Below are positions 40,923-49,703 of a stretch of 64,000 bases of DNA, piece by piece. The notes beneath the pieces were generated by a model that was given only the letters and a program-made list of their open reading frames with translations, made no database searches and was not told where the DNA came from. Origin of the DNA: Paenibacillus oralis (GTDB lineage: Bacteria > Bacillota > Bacilli > Paenibacillales > Paenibacillaceae); assembly GCF_003863965.1 (NCBI RefSeq), contig NZ_RRCN01000001.1:2366527-2430526 (forward strand), written 5' to 3'. The translations under genes and the position numbers were made by a program. Each line of letters opens with the position of its first letter. Positions within the stretch are counted from its first letter, which is position 1.

Positions 40923-42296
40923 ATGGCAATTCTCATCGTTTCCGGCGGATTCCATCGAATCGTGTCGGGTTACTTGTCAGGCAGACGGGAAGCTGCCCAG
41001 GCCGATGCGCTGACGCTGCAGGATTTGCCCGGCTATCTTCTGGAGAACAACCCGGCAGTGGATGGCGTGCTGTTGACCGACGAGGCGTTTTCAGGGAGCC
41101 AGGAAACGGATCTGGGCCAACTAAACGCAGCCTTGAAATGGTTCAGCGACCGCCGCGGGGCGCAGGTCCCGGTCTTTCTGCTCACCAGAAACCCGCTTAG
41201 GTCCCAGCAACTGGAGCCGCTCCTGCAGAAGTACGCTGGCCTGCGGATCGTCGTTTGCGACGAACCGCGAATCCCGCTGGGCCTGATCCGTTCCGTGCTG
41301 GATGAGCTGGCCGCGGGGCGAAGCGGAGGACAGCTTTCCAAACCGCAGCGGGCTCCCGTAGACGCGCCTGCGGAGGAGGAGGCGAAGCCGGAGAAGAAAA
41401 AATCCTTCTTCAGCCGCTTCCGCTCCAAGGCCGAAAAAGGCGAGGCCGAGCCCGAGGCCACCGATCCTCTGACGAAACGGATGGCGGGGATCAGCCGGGG
41501 CATGAGCCGGGTCGTCGCCGTTACCGGACACCGCGGCAGCGGACTGACCAGCACCGTGGTGAACCTGGCGCATGAAGCCAGCAAACGCGGGTTGAGCACG
41601 ATGATCATCGACATGGACGCGGAGTACCGGAGCATGAACATGTACTTCGGCAGGTTTCATGAACAAAGCAATAAATACGACGAAATGAGCGCCTCCCTGA
41701 TCCGCACGCTCGCCCGGCCCCAGGATTACATGACGACAGCCTGCAGCATCAAAGATCATTTGTGGCTGACCACGCTCGGATATTCGTTCCAGGACCATAG
41801 GCTGATGGACCAGTTCTACACCAGCGACAAGCTGGTAGGCCTGCTCTCTTTGCTAAGGACGAAGTTTAACCTGGTCTTGCTTGATATGCCGCTTGACTTG
41901 TTCCGGGAGTTCCGGGAAACGATGATCCACATCGATATTTTCGGATTATGCGTGCCGAACAACCTGCACGCGGTGCTCAGCACGATTCGCAATGTCGAGG
42001 TCGTCCTGGATGCGGAGAAGGCGGCCTATCTCAACGCCAAGTCGAAGGTGATCGTGACCAAATACAACGACCGCTCGCGGTTCCAGGACGCTTTGTTTGC
42101 GCCGGAGCGGGTGGGCGAAGTGCTGGCCAGCGGACTTAGCGACGTTTTTCGTTACGAAATGAACCTCGCGGGGCATGTCCCATACAATAACAGCTTCGAC
42201 TCCCAGATCGAAACGGAGATCGCTTTGACGAATCTCGCTCCGGAGTACGAGCAAGCTTTTGGCCATATGCTTCTAAGACTAATGGAAGGTGCGTAA
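40923..42296 (+). CDS. MinD/CpaE-like protein with degenerate P-loop
   Basis: A 457-aa protein. The N-terminal 130 residues resemble a receiver-like domain (LLENNPAVDGVLLTDEAF, VPVFLLTRNPLRS). A charged Lys/Glu-rich linker leads to a MinD/ParA-type fold from about residue 190: VVAVTGHRGSGLTSTVVNLA, then LSTMIIDMDAEYRSMN and FNLVLLDMPLDLF. The P-loop lysine is replaced: GHRGSGLT instead of GxxGxGKT. This argues against normal ATP hydrolysis. The architecture corresponds to CpaE/TadZ, the localisation factor of Tad pili. It is followed by CpaB after 6 nt. Confidence 0.8.
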   Translation: MAILIVSGGFHRIVSGYLSGRREAAQADALTLQDLPGYLLENNPAVDGVLLTDEAFSGSQETDLGQLNAALKWFSDRRGAQVPVFLLTRNPLRSQQLEPLLQKYAGLRIVVCDEPRIPLGLIRSVLDELAAGRSGGQLSKPQRAPVDAPAEEEAKPEKKKSFFSRFRSKAEKGEAEPEATDPLTKRMAGISRGMSRVVAVTGHRGSGLTSTVVNLAHEASKRGLSTMIIDMDAEYRSMNMYFGRFHEQSNKYDEMSASLIRTLARPQDYMTTACSIKDHLWLTTLGYSFQDHRLMDQFYTSDKLVGLLSLLRTKFNLVLLDMPLDLFREFRETMIHIDIFGLCVPNNLHAVLSTIRNVEVVLDAEKAAYLNAKSKVIVTKYNDRSRFQDALFAPERVGEVLASGLSDVFRYEMNLAGHVPYNNSFDSQIETEIALTNLAPEYEQAFGHMLLRLMEGA

Positions 42297-42302
42297 CACT
42301 CG

Positions 42303-43172
42303 ATGGATTTAACGACGATCAAAAGCGTTTCGCCAAACCGTAAAATTTTCAAAAAAATCATGGCCCTGGTCGTCAGCGTTACCGTGATCATCGTCTCGTT
42401 TATCGTGCTCAACAACGCCAACAAGGCGGCCAAGGACACGGTGGAAATTCTCCGCATCGCTCACGACGGCGGCATTCCGGCCGATCAGGTGATCACCGAG
42501 AAGATGATCCGCAAATACGCCCTCATCCGCAAGGAATATACCGAGGATATGGTGCTGGCGGCGGATCTGGAGTCGGTGATTGGCAAATACACGGAGTATT
42601 ATTTGCGGGACGACGGCATTTTGTATAAAGATCAGCTGCGGGAAGAAAAACCGCTCAAAAACGAATGGCTGTACCAGCTCGATGAGAAGCACGAAGTGCT
42701 GACCCTGCCCTACAACTTCCTGGAAGCCGGCGGCGACATCCTGATGCCGGGGGACACCGTCAGAATCCGCGTCTCCTACGAGAAGGAGGAAAGCTCAGGT
42801 TCGGGCAACCCCAATTTTGGGGGGACGAGCACGGCGATCAAGACGGAAGTGCTGTTCGATCAAATCACGGTGAAGGATATGCTGAATGCAAGCAGCCATT
42901 CGATCTATGAAGTGTACAAAGAGGTGCTCAAGTTAAGCGAGGATAAGCGGCAGGAAGTGATGAAAAGCCAGGAGTTCATGAAGAGCATCCAGCCGCGGGC
43001 GCTGCTGCTGGAGGGCTCCAAGCAGCAGATCGACAACTTTGCCAAATACAACGGCTACAGCGGGAAGAAATACCTGATCACGATCCTGAGCCGCAAAAAC
43101 AGCGACGTCATCCTGGATCAACTGCCGACGCTGCAAAATGAGGTGGAGTCATGGATCAAAGAGAAGAACTGA
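42303..43172 (+). CDS. cpaB: CpaB/RcpC-like Flp pilus assembly protein
   Basis: A 289-aa protein with one N-terminal membrane helix (IMALVVSVTVIIVSFIVL) and an extracytoplasmic SAF-type domain: ADQVITEKMIRKYALIRKEY followed by a second strand set (LTLPYNFLEAGGDILMPGDTV), as in CpaB/RcpC. The C-terminal part is helical. In Tad systems CpaB is thought to line the periplasmic or wall-side path of the pilus. GGAAGGTG lies upstream of the ATG. Its stop overlaps the following gene by 22 nt. It is flanked by two degenerate MinD-like genes. Confidence 0.78.
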   Translation: MDLTTIKSVSPNRKIFKKIMALVVSVTVIIVSFIVLNNANKAAKDTVEILRIAHDGGIPADQVITEKMIRKYALIRKEYTEDMVLAADLESVIGKYTEYYLRDDGILYKDQLREEKPLKNEWLYQLDEKHEVLTLPYNFLEAGGDILMPGDTVRIRVSYEKEESSGSGNPNFGGTSTAIKTEVLFDQITVKDMLNASSHSIYEVYKEVLKLSEDKRQEVMKSQEFMKSIQPRALLLEGSKQQIDNFAKYNGYSGKKYLITILSRKNSDVILDQLPTLQNEVESWIKEKN

Positions 43173-43981
43173 AGCTCGACCGGATTTTGCAAAAAATCTC
43201 GCCGAAGGATTACCTTGGCGGGGCGGAGCTCCAGGACAGCAAGCTCATCTATAGTGTCATCGGCTTCATTCCGGCCTGCGACCTTGCCGACAACGCGATC
43301 CTGATCAGCAATTTGGGGTATTTGCTCGCGCAGAAGGGGCTGAATACGTGCATCGTCGATTTAAAGACGTTTCAGCCGAACCTGTTTCATTACCTGGACG
43401 TAGAGCCGCCTAAGCAAGGGAGAGGATTGCTCCGGGTCTTAAAAAGCGACAAGACCGATTTTCGGGAGGAGATTACGGGGACGAAATACGAGCGGCTGTA
43501 TCTGCTGGCGCCCAGTCCCCACGATCTGATCGAGGAGTATCTCGATTTCGAATTCGAGCATTTGGAGCGGGTGATCGGCACTTTGAAAGGGATGTTCGAC
43601 ATTATTCTGCTCGATATCCCAAACAATCCGCCGCTGGAGTTGTGCCTCGGAGCGATGAAAAGCTCGCATATTGGCTTTTTCACCGCGTCCGAACGGGTTG
43701 AGGCCCTGAGCAACATGGTCAGGCTGCTCGACTTCGCGGCTTCGGTCGGAATCAGCACCGCCAAATTCACGAGCGTCATCCTGATGAACATGCAGGATCT
43801 CAAATACGATTACAAGGGCCTGCGCGAGTACGGCTTTAACATCGCCGCGGCGGTGCCGCTGGTGAAAGCCGCCTATGCCGCATCCCTCGAAGGCAAGCTG
43901 TACGTCAGGGACAGCGCCTTGGTGAACAAATATTTCATCAAGGAATTGAAGCGGCTCGCGGATATTCTGGGCAAGCAGTAA
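43151..43981 (+). CDS. Second MinD/CpaE-like protein, P-loop lost
   Basis: A 276-aa protein with a MinD/ParA-like course: IYSVIGFIPACDLADNAILI, KGLNTCIVDLKTFQPNLFHYL, DIILLDIPNNPPLELCL and IGFFTASERVEALSNMVRLL. Where a P-loop should be (after VIGF) it reads IPACDLADNA, so no Gly-rich loop or Lys remains. It is thus a paralogue of the 457-aa protein encoded just upstream, without the N-terminal receiver-like domain, and unlikely to bind ATP in the usual way. The ATG lies inside the end of cpaB behind GAGGTGGAG. It probably is a structural partner of the CpaF motor. Confidence 0.72.
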   Translation: MDQREELKLDRILQKISPKDYLGGAELQDSKLIYSVIGFIPACDLADNAILISNLGYLLAQKGLNTCIVDLKTFQPNLFHYLDVEPPKQGRGLLRVLKSDKTDFREEITGTKYERLYLLAPSPHDLIEEYLDFEFEHLERVIGTLKGMFDIILLDIPNNPPLELCLGAMKSSHIGFFTASERVEALSNMVRLLDFAASVGISTAKFTSVILMNMQDLKYDYKGLREYGFNIAAAVPLVKAAYAASLEGKLYVRDSALVNKYFIKELKRLADILGKQ

Positions 43982-43993
43982 GGGGGTGGAAGG

Positions 43994-45466
43994 ATGCTTA
44001 CGCGCGCCAAAGTCAGCGAAATGCAGCAAAAAGTGTCGCAGCAGAGCGGCGGCAAAAAAGAAGATATGGACGAGTTAAAAAACAAATACACGACCATTCA
44101 GTTCGAAGAGGCGCTGGAGCTCTGCCAGAAATACATCACGAAGGTCGCCACTCATGCTTTCCGGCGGGAAACCGACCCGGCCCGCAAGCGGGAAATGACC
44201 AAAGCCTTCATCAACGAGTTCGTCGATTCGCAAAAACCGGTCGTGGAAGGGTATTACGAGCTTGCCGCGCTGAAGCACGCGCTGACCGACGAGATCACCC
44301 ATTACGGCCCGATCACGAAGGCGATGGAGGACCCGGCGATCGACGAGATCCGCATCAACGGACCGGAGCAGATTTTTGTCGAAACCGGCGGGAAAACCTT
44401 GCCCTGGGAGCCGCATTTTATCGACCGCGAGCATCTGGAGCGGATCATTTCCAAACTGCTTGGCGTCTCCAAGGTCCGGCTGACCCCGAAGGTGCCGATG
44501 GTCAACGCCCGGACGATCGAAGGGTACCGGGTGAACGCCACCCATGCGGATATTTCGCCGTACGACATGCCGGCCGTGGTGATCCGGAAATTCAGCAAGA
44601 AGAGCATCACCCCGGAAACGATGATCAAAAACGAGTCGTTTTCGGTCAATATGTTCAAGCTGCTGTCCCTGCTGCCGAAGGCCGATTTGTCCTGGATTAC
44701 CGTAGGTCCGACGGGGAGCGGGAAAACGACCCTGAACGAGATCCTGGTCAAGGAGATCAACCCGCTGTCGCGGATCATCACGATCGAAAATCCTTCCGAA
44801 ATGCGGCTGCTGCGCCGGGAAGGCGGCGGCGAGCACGGCCGGGTCATCAACGACGTGCTGCAGTACGAATCCGTCCCCGACGAGGACGATGCCAGCCCGG
44901 CGACGATGGAGAATCTGCTGATCAATGCGATGCGCCAGTCGCCGCACTGGATCGGCCCGGGCGAGCTGCGGACGCCGGGGGAATTCGCCACCGCGCTGCG
45001 GGCGGCGCAGACGGGGCACTTCTTCTTCACGACGCTGCACGCGGAAGGGGACCGGGAAGCGATTTACCGCTTCCTGACCGCCTACCTAATGGCCTCCAAC
45101 GAGCCGGCGGAGCTGGCTTTGCGGAACATTTGCAGCGCGGTCAAGTTTATTATTTTCCAGGAGAAGCTGGCCGACGGCACCCGGAAGGTGACCTCGATCT
45201 CGGAGGTGCTGGGTTCCGAAGGGCTGGAGCCGATCGTGAACCCGATCTACAAGTTCATATCTGAGGACGTGCTGGAAGAAGAGGGCACGCACCGGGTGCT
45301 GAAAATCGTCGGCAAGCACAAGCGTGTGGGGCAGCTGTCGGAAAAGGTGCAGCAGACGATGATCAAGGCCGGGATCAAGCGCAGCCGGTTCGCGTTTTTG
45401 ACCCGGCCGCCGGAAGACGACGAAATAGAGGAGTATGCCTTAGATGGATACGATTTCAGCCATTAG
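43994..45466 (+). CDS. cpaF: Tad pilus secretion ATPase CpaF/TadA
   Basis: A 490-aa ATPase of the type II/IV secretion family. The N-terminal domain ends near KAMEDPAIDEIRINGPEQIF; then come LTPKVPMVNARTIEGYRVNA, Walker A (VGPTGSGKTTLNE), the Asp-box-like IITIENPSEM, and the Walker B region around HWIGPGELRTPGEF with the His-box TGHFFFTTLHAEGD. The motor should be active, in contrast to the two MinD-like proteins before it. It powers assembly, and perhaps retraction, of the Flp pilus from the cytoplasmic side. Its end overlaps the TadB gene by 23 nt. Confidence 0.93.
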   Translation: MLTRAKVSEMQQKVSQQSGGKKEDMDELKNKYTTIQFEEALELCQKYITKVATHAFRRETDPARKREMTKAFINEFVDSQKPVVEGYYELAALKHALTDEITHYGPITKAMEDPAIDEIRINGPEQIFVETGGKTLPWEPHFIDREHLERIISKLLGVSKVRLTPKVPMVNARTIEGYRVNATHADISPYDMPAVVIRKFSKKSITPETMIKNESFSVNMFKLLSLLPKADLSWITVGPTGSGKTTLNEILVKEINPLSRIITIENPSEMRLLRREGGGEHGRVINDVLQYESVPDEDDASPATMENLLINAMRQSPHWIGPGELRTPGEFATALRAAQTGHFFFTTLHAEGDREAIYRFLTAYLMASNEPAELALRNICSAVKFIIFQEKLADGTRKVTSISEVLGSEGLEPIVNPIYKFISEDVLEEEGTHRVLKIVGKHKRVGQLSEKVQQTMIKAGIKRSRFAFLTRPPEDDEIEEYALDGYDFSH

Positions 45467-46427
45467 CCTGCTGCTGGGCATCGCCGCTTTCATCGTATTC
45501 AACGCCGTGTTTGAGGTGCGTTTTTTCGCAGGCACGGGGCGTTTTTTCCTCGGGATGCTGGATACGCTGGCGGAATACCTGGGCAGGTACAACAACAAAC
45601 GTTATGTGGAGCGGATCAAAAAAGAGCGGATCGTCAAGCGCAAGGAGAATATCTACGCCAAATACAACCGGCTGGTGGAAGGGCTTATTCTCGACTTCAA
45701 TTTGCCGCTGACGCTCGAAAGCTTCACCTCCTTGCTGTGCATCGCGTTTGCCGTCATGGTGCTGGTCATCATTCTTTTTATGGAGAATGTCACCTTGTCG
45801 GTCGTTATTACGATTGCCATTTTCGTCGGCTTGCTCACGTATTTCACCATGCAGTCGAAGGCGATCAAGGCGGAGAAGCTGGAGAGCATCATGGATGCCG
45901 AGGACATCATCTGCCCGCTGGCCCGGGAAGGGGTGCTGGTGGCGATCAAAAAAGTAATGGAAAGCGACGAGTACATCCGCCCGAGCATCCGGCCTTATTT
46001 TCAGCAATTTATCGACAACTGTGATAACAACGGGTATTCCTTCAAGCAGGCGATCACCGTGCTGAACCGGCAGCTTGGCCCGAAATTCGACAACTTCACC
46101 AAGAAGGCCATCGTGTTCGAATATAATGAGCGCAAAGGGATGGCCGACATTTTCCTCGACATCGTGGATGAAAACGCGGTGCTGCGGGAAATCAACGCTC
46201 GTAAAGACCGGATTTTCCGCAAGATGAACCGGGATTTTCTGCTGAAAACCGTGATCATCGTGTTGTTTTTCATATATGCCTTATCCGTCAAGGATTTTCG
46301 CGAATTTATGCTGTACGCCAGCTACGGAAAGGTCATCAATACGGTGATGATCAGCATCATCTGCCTCAGCTTTGCCCGGACGCAGACTTTGCAGGGGGAT
46401 CTGGGGATAGGCGGTGAGCTGAAATGA
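45444..46427 (+). CDS. tadB: Tad platform protein TadB-like
   Basis: A 327-aa membrane protein of the type II secretion F family. A hydrophobic N-terminus (AISLLLGIAAFIVFNAVF) and a membrane-helix pair near residues 95-135 precede a cytoplasmic four-helix T2SSF domain, with a last helix (VIIVLFFIYALSVK) near residue 275. GAGGAG lies 10 nt before the ATG. It overlaps CpaF upstream and shares ATGA with the TadC gene downstream. TadB and TadC form the inner-membrane platform on which the CpaF motor acts. Confidence 0.85.
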   Translation: MDTISAISLLLGIAAFIVFNAVFEVRFFAGTGRFFLGMLDTLAEYLGRYNNKRYVERIKKERIVKRKENIYAKYNRLVEGLILDFNLPLTLESFTSLLCIAFAVMVLVIILFMENVTLSVVITIAIFVGLLTYFTMQSKAIKAEKLESIMDAEDIICPLAREGVLVAIKKVMESDEYIRPSIRPYFQQFIDNCDNNGYSFKQAITVLNRQLGPKFDNFTKKAIVFEYNERKGMADIFLDIVDENAVLREINARKDRIFRKMNRDFLLKTVIIVLFFIYALSVKDFREFMLYASYGKVINTVMISIICLSFARTQTLQGDLGIGGELK

Positions 46428-47305
46428 CGCTCTTGGCAAAGCTTGCCGCGCTGGTGTCGATCATTTACCTGGTCAAGGTGTTCGCTTACCCGATTTTCAA
46501 GCCGGTGCAGGCCAAGCAGAAGAAGCGCAACCGCAAGTATTTGAAAGAGCGGAAACACGCCCGGTTCCGGGAGAAGCTGCGGGGTTGGAAGATAAAAGCC
46601 GCGGCCAAATACGTCAGGCCCCTGCTTGGCGGCGCGGAGCGGCTGCGGTTCAAAAAAATGCTGGACCGGCTCGATCTTGCGATGACGCCGGAGGAGCTGC
46701 GGCTTGAGCAGATGTTGTACACCGGCGGCGCGGTGCTGGTGACCGCGGTCGTCCTGAGCGCCAACCGGCTGCTCGGATGCGTGGCGGCGATCTTCATCAT
46801 CCTGGGCTGGCTGTACCCGGTGTCGGAGATGGAGAAAAAAATCGAGCGCAAAAACCGCAACATCGCCCGCGATTTTCCGGCGTTTTACAGCATGGTGTAC
46901 TACCAGTATTCGAAGTCGATCAACATCTATTTGGCCGACGTCATCCGCGATTACCTGCCAAACGCCAACGCCGACATGGCCGAGGAGCTTGGGGTGATGC
47001 TCGACAATATCGAATACGGCGAGGAATATGCGCTGAAGCAGCTAAAGCGGCGGGTGCCGATTCACTATATCATCAAGTTTTGCGATTTGATGGAAACCCG
47101 GCTTAAGGGCTACGACAACATCTCGCAGATGGTGTATCTCAAAAACGAAATCGACAGCTTCCGGATTCGTTTTTTGGAGGAAGAGCTGGAGCGGCGGGAG
47201 CGAACCAACGGCCGGATACAGTTCGTGCTGATCGGGATTCTCGCGCTCTATATCGGCATCTACTATCTGTTTACGATCATGGATTCCATTCAAATGTTTC
47301 AATAA
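46424..47305 (+). CDS. tadC: Tad platform protein TadC-like
   Basis: A 293-aa membrane protein, again with the T2SSF-type fold. It starts with a membrane helix (LAKLAALVSIIYLVKVFAY), followed by a strongly basic cytoplasmic stretch (KQKKRNRKYLKERKHARFR), a helix pair near residues 100-130 and a C-terminal helix (QFVLIGILALYIGIYYLF). The segment NIARDFPAFYSMVYYQYSKS is like the conserved core of TadC. It starts at ATGA overlapping TadB. It pairs with TadB as the pilus platform. Confidence 0.85.
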   Translation: MTLLAKLAALVSIIYLVKVFAYPIFKPVQAKQKKRNRKYLKERKHARFREKLRGWKIKAAAKYVRPLLGGAERLRFKKMLDRLDLAMTPEELRLEQMLYTGGAVLVTAVVLSANRLLGCVAAIFIILGWLYPVSEMEKKIERKNRNIARDFPAFYSMVYYQYSKSINIYLADVIRDYLPNANADMAEELGVMLDNIEYGEEYALKQLKRRVPIHYIIKFCDLMETRLKGYDNISQMVYLKNEIDSFRIRFLEEELERRERTNGRIQFVLIGILALYIGIYYLFTIMDSIQMFQ

Positions 47306-47342
47306 ACATCTAAAAATAAGGAGTTAAGGGGAGGTTGTCACG

Positions 47343-47567
47343 ATGAAACAGGTGGAAAAACAAACGAGTCCAAAGAAAGGAATCCGTGCGTTTTGGGAGG
47401 ATGAGACCGGGGAATTCGGCATAAAGCAGATTGCCGCTACCGTGGCTGTAATCGTGCTCATCGGATTAGTCGTTAGCATCGTTAGAGGACAATTGCCAAC
47501 TTGGATCGACGATATATGGAAGTACTTTATGGGGCTGATCGAAGAGATGACGGGGAGCTCGGCGTAA
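47343..47567 (+). CDS. Flp-family type IVb pilin
   Basis: A 74-aa protein. A short basic leader ends in FWEDETGEFG, followed by one hydrophobic helix (IAATVAVIVLIGLVVSIV) and a small polar tail. This matches Flp1-type pilins, in which a prepilin peptidase cuts after a Gly ahead of the hydrophobic helix. No TadV/CpaA-type prepilin peptidase gene lies in the window, so the processing enzyme must be encoded elsewhere. GGGGAGGT is placed 7 nt before the ATG. It should be the major subunit of the pilus built by the upstream Tad genes. Confidence 0.85.
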   Translation: MKQVEKQTSPKKGIRAFWEDETGEFGIKQIAATVAVIVLIGLVVSIVRGQLPTWIDDIWKYFMGLIEEMTGSSA

Positions 47568-47597
47568 TCCAAATTCCGGACAGACAGGAGAACTGAC

Positions 47598-48101
47598 ATG
47601 CGAGCTTTTGCCAAGTCGATCCTCGTATCCATACTGGTTACCGTCTGCATCCTGCTGTTCACGAACCTGATCTACTTTTTTCCCTGGTACATGACACTGG
47701 TGATTGAGACGTTTAACGTGTCCCAGGTGGCGGCGAGCGACAATTATCTGAAGCAAACGTACTATGACGATGCTCTGGAGCGGCTGCGGGAACGCCCGAT
47801 TTACAGGCAGAAGGCCGACGACGTGGAGATCATCGCGAAGAACGAGGACGGGGGAGACGCCATCGGCTACGACGATGCGTCCTATTACGAGGATCTGTCG
47901 GAATACGAAAAACCTTACAAACAGCGGGGGAAGCCGGTCAAAGTGACGATCGAGGCGGTGTATCCGCTCAGCATCGAGCTTTGGGGCAAAAAATACGAGC
48001 GGGAAATCCCGGTTTCGTTTTCGCTGACGGCGACGGGGCTGAAGCATTACAAGGACCTGGAATATTACGAATACCTCGATCAATGGGGCGATGAGCCATG
48101 A
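47598..48101 (+). CDS. Pseudopilin-like membrane-anchored protein (1)
   Basis: A 167-aa protein with an N-terminal membrane helix (ILVSILVTVCILLFTNLIYFF) and an acidic, Tyr-rich extracytoplasmic part (DDASYYEDLSEYEKPY) with beta strands near VKVTIEAVYPLSIELWG. By position directly after the Flp pilin and by its layout it could be a TadE/TadF-like minor pilin, but the sequence alone does not prove it. AGGAG lies 7 nt before the ATG. It overlaps the next, similarly built gene by 4 nt. Confidence 0.65.
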   Translation: MRAFAKSILVSILVTVCILLFTNLIYFFPWYMTLVIETFNVSQVAASDNYLKQTYYDDALERLRERPIYRQKADDVEIIAKNEDGGDAIGYDDASYYEDLSEYEKPYKQRGKPVKVTIEAVYPLSIELWGKKYEREIPVSFSLTATGLKHYKDLEYYEYLDQWGDEP

Positions 48102-48601
48102 AAAATATAGCGATCGGCGTGCTTATCGTCATCCTCGCTTCGATTTTGATCGAACCGCTGGTGGAACTGCTCAATTTGGGCCGGGAAAATATCATCCTCG
48201 GCACGGCGCTGTCCAACTCGGCCCGCTCCGCCAGGGACCGCAGCCTGGAATACGAATTCCAGCGGAATCTGGATGCGAAGGTGAATGAGGATAAATTCGC
48301 GGAGTATTTTTCCGATGCGTTTGAAGCGGCGATGAACGTCACCCATACGAACCCGGGGGAAAGCAATAGGGAGCTGGAGTTCAGGTCCAACGACGGCAAA
48401 TACAACGACTTTACCGTTAGGCTCGATTTCGACGAGGAGACCGACCCGGAGCGCGAGCAAGTCGTGACCAAGGTCACGATGGAAGCCGTATCCGATTATA
48501 AATTCAAGACCAAATACTTGAAGCTGGCGGCGGCGGCCGGGGAGGACGTCGATTACCAGCTCAAGGAGGAACGGGTACTGGTGCTGACGATCACTAACTG
48601 A
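48098..48601 (+). CDS. Pseudopilin-like membrane-anchored protein (2)
   Basis: A 167-aa protein with an N-terminal membrane helix (IAIGVLIVILASILIEPLVEL) and then LGRENIILGTALSNSARSA, a helix of the kind seen in TadE/F pseudopilins. The rest is acidic with several strands (ELEFRSNDGKYNDFTVRLDF). It is translationally coupled to the gene before it (ATGA). The pair may be minor pilins or wall-spanning parts of the Tad machine. The next gene, 19 nt downstream, is already type VII. Confidence 0.65.
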   Translation: MKNIAIGVLIVILASILIEPLVELLNLGRENIILGTALSNSARSARDRSLEYEFQRNLDAKVNEDKFAEYFSDAFEAAMNVTHTNPGESNRELEFRSNDGKYNDFTVRLDFDEETDPEREQVVTKVTMEAVSDYKFKTKYLKLAAAAGEDVDYQLKEERVLVLTITN

Positions 48602-48620
48602 CGAGGAGGAAGGGCTTCGG

Positions 48621-48851
48621 ATGGATGAGACAATGCTGGTGACCTTTCAAGCGCCCCAAATGCGCAAGGAGCTGTGGGTTCCGCCTTTCGTCACCTCGGC
48701 GGAGCTGCTGGAGATGCTGGCGGAAGCGTACGGTTTGGCGGTTTCGCCGGGCCATCGTTTGCAGGCCGAGCCGCTTGGGCGTATCCTGGACCCGGTCCGG
48801 ACGCTGGAGGAGGAAGGCGTGGCGGCCGGGGCGCTGCTGACGCTGGTGTAG
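48621..48851 (+). CDS. EsaB/YukD-like ubiquitin-fold protein of T7SS
   Basis: A 76-aa protein with a beta-grasp pattern: MLVTFQAPQMRKELWVP, a helix around SAELLEMLAEAYG, LQAEPLGRILDPVRTLEEEG, and the end AGALLTLV. This corresponds to YukD/EsaB, a small ubiquitin-like component always found in Firmicute type VII loci. It binds or regulates the EssC apparatus from the cytoplasm. GAGGAGG precedes the ATG. It stands between the last Tad-like gene and a beta-propeller gene and marks the start of the T7SS part of the operon. Confidence 0.78.
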   Translation: MDETMLVTFQAPQMRKELWVPPFVTSAELLEMLAEAYGLAVSPGHRLQAEPLGRILDPVRTLEEEGVAAGALLTLV

Positions 48852-48866
48852 AAAGGGGGAGTATCG

Positions 48867-49703
48867 ATGGGCGATCACTTGGGCGGCAGCGGGCTTGTGC
48901 TCGCAGCGGGCGGCAAGCTGCTGCTGACGGACATTTGCCATTACTCCGGCACGTTTTGGCTTGATCCCGCAAACGGAGAAACAAGGCTGCTGGACGGCGT
49001 TTTCTGGTTTATGAACCCGGCCGAAGACGGCATTTACGCAAGCGATCAGCAGCGCGGCCATCGGCTCTGCCGGATCGATGCCCGGACGGGGGCCGTGGAG
49101 CCGGTGACGCAGGCTCCTTGCGGCGGGCTGATCCGCCAAGGGGACTGGCTCTACTATATCAACGAAGAGGACCGCAAGCTGTACCGTCTTCGTGTTGACG
49201 GACGGGAAGAGAGCCGGATTGCCGACGAGGCGGTTGAGGCTTTTGCGCTGCAGGGGGACGAAATCTATTACGCGACGGGGCTCGGGATTCGAACCTGCCG
49301 CGCCGACGGCAGCGGACGGGAGATTGTGTCCGATGCGGCCTCTGCCGGTCTGCTTTTGCTGGGGGATAAGCTGATTTACGCCGACAAAAAAAACCGGCGC
49401 CTGCTGACCGTGTTCGACCTGCGTACGGGGAGTGCGCGGGCGTACGACGATCTTGTCCCCGGCAGCTTGTGCACGGATGGGCGTTACCTGTACTGCAGCA
49501 ACCGGATGCATGGCGATACGATTTACCGTATCGATTTGGAATTGGGGAGCAAAATCCGGATTTGCGGCGACAGCGCGGATCATCTGCATATGATCGGCGG
49601 GGAAATGTATTTCAGCAGCCGCTTCGAATGGCACAAAATGTCGTTGTCCGGCGGGCAGGCTGCCAAAGTCATAACGAATTCGCGAGGCCAATATGATGAA
49701 TGA
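48867..49703 (+). CDS. Beta-propeller (DUF5050-like) protein in T7SS locus
   Basis: A 278-aa protein consisting of repeats of about 40 residues with the pattern of DUF5050/YWTD-like blades: GDWLYYINEEDRKLYRLRVD, GDEIYYATGLGIRTCRADG, GDKLIYADKKNRRLLTVFD and DGRYLYCSNRMHGDTIYRID. No signal peptide or membrane helix is evident, so it is probably cytoplasmic, which is unusual for this fold in Firmicutes. It overlaps the start of essC by 11 nt. A scaffold or substrate adaptor at the EssC ATPase is conceivable. Standard T7SSb loci have EssB here instead. Confidence 0.75.
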   Translation: MGDHLGGSGLVLAAGGKLLLTDICHYSGTFWLDPANGETRLLDGVFWFMNPAEDGIYASDQQRGHRLCRIDARTGAVEPVTQAPCGGLIRQGDWLYYINEEDRKLYRLRVDGREESRIADEAVEAFALQGDEIYYATGLGIRTCRADGSGREIVSDAASAGLLLLGDKLIYADKKNRRLLTVFDLRTGSARAYDDLVPGSLCTDGRYLYCSNRMHGDTIYRIDLELGSKIRICGDSADHLHMIGGEMYFSSRFEWHKMSLSGGQAAKVITNSRGQYDE

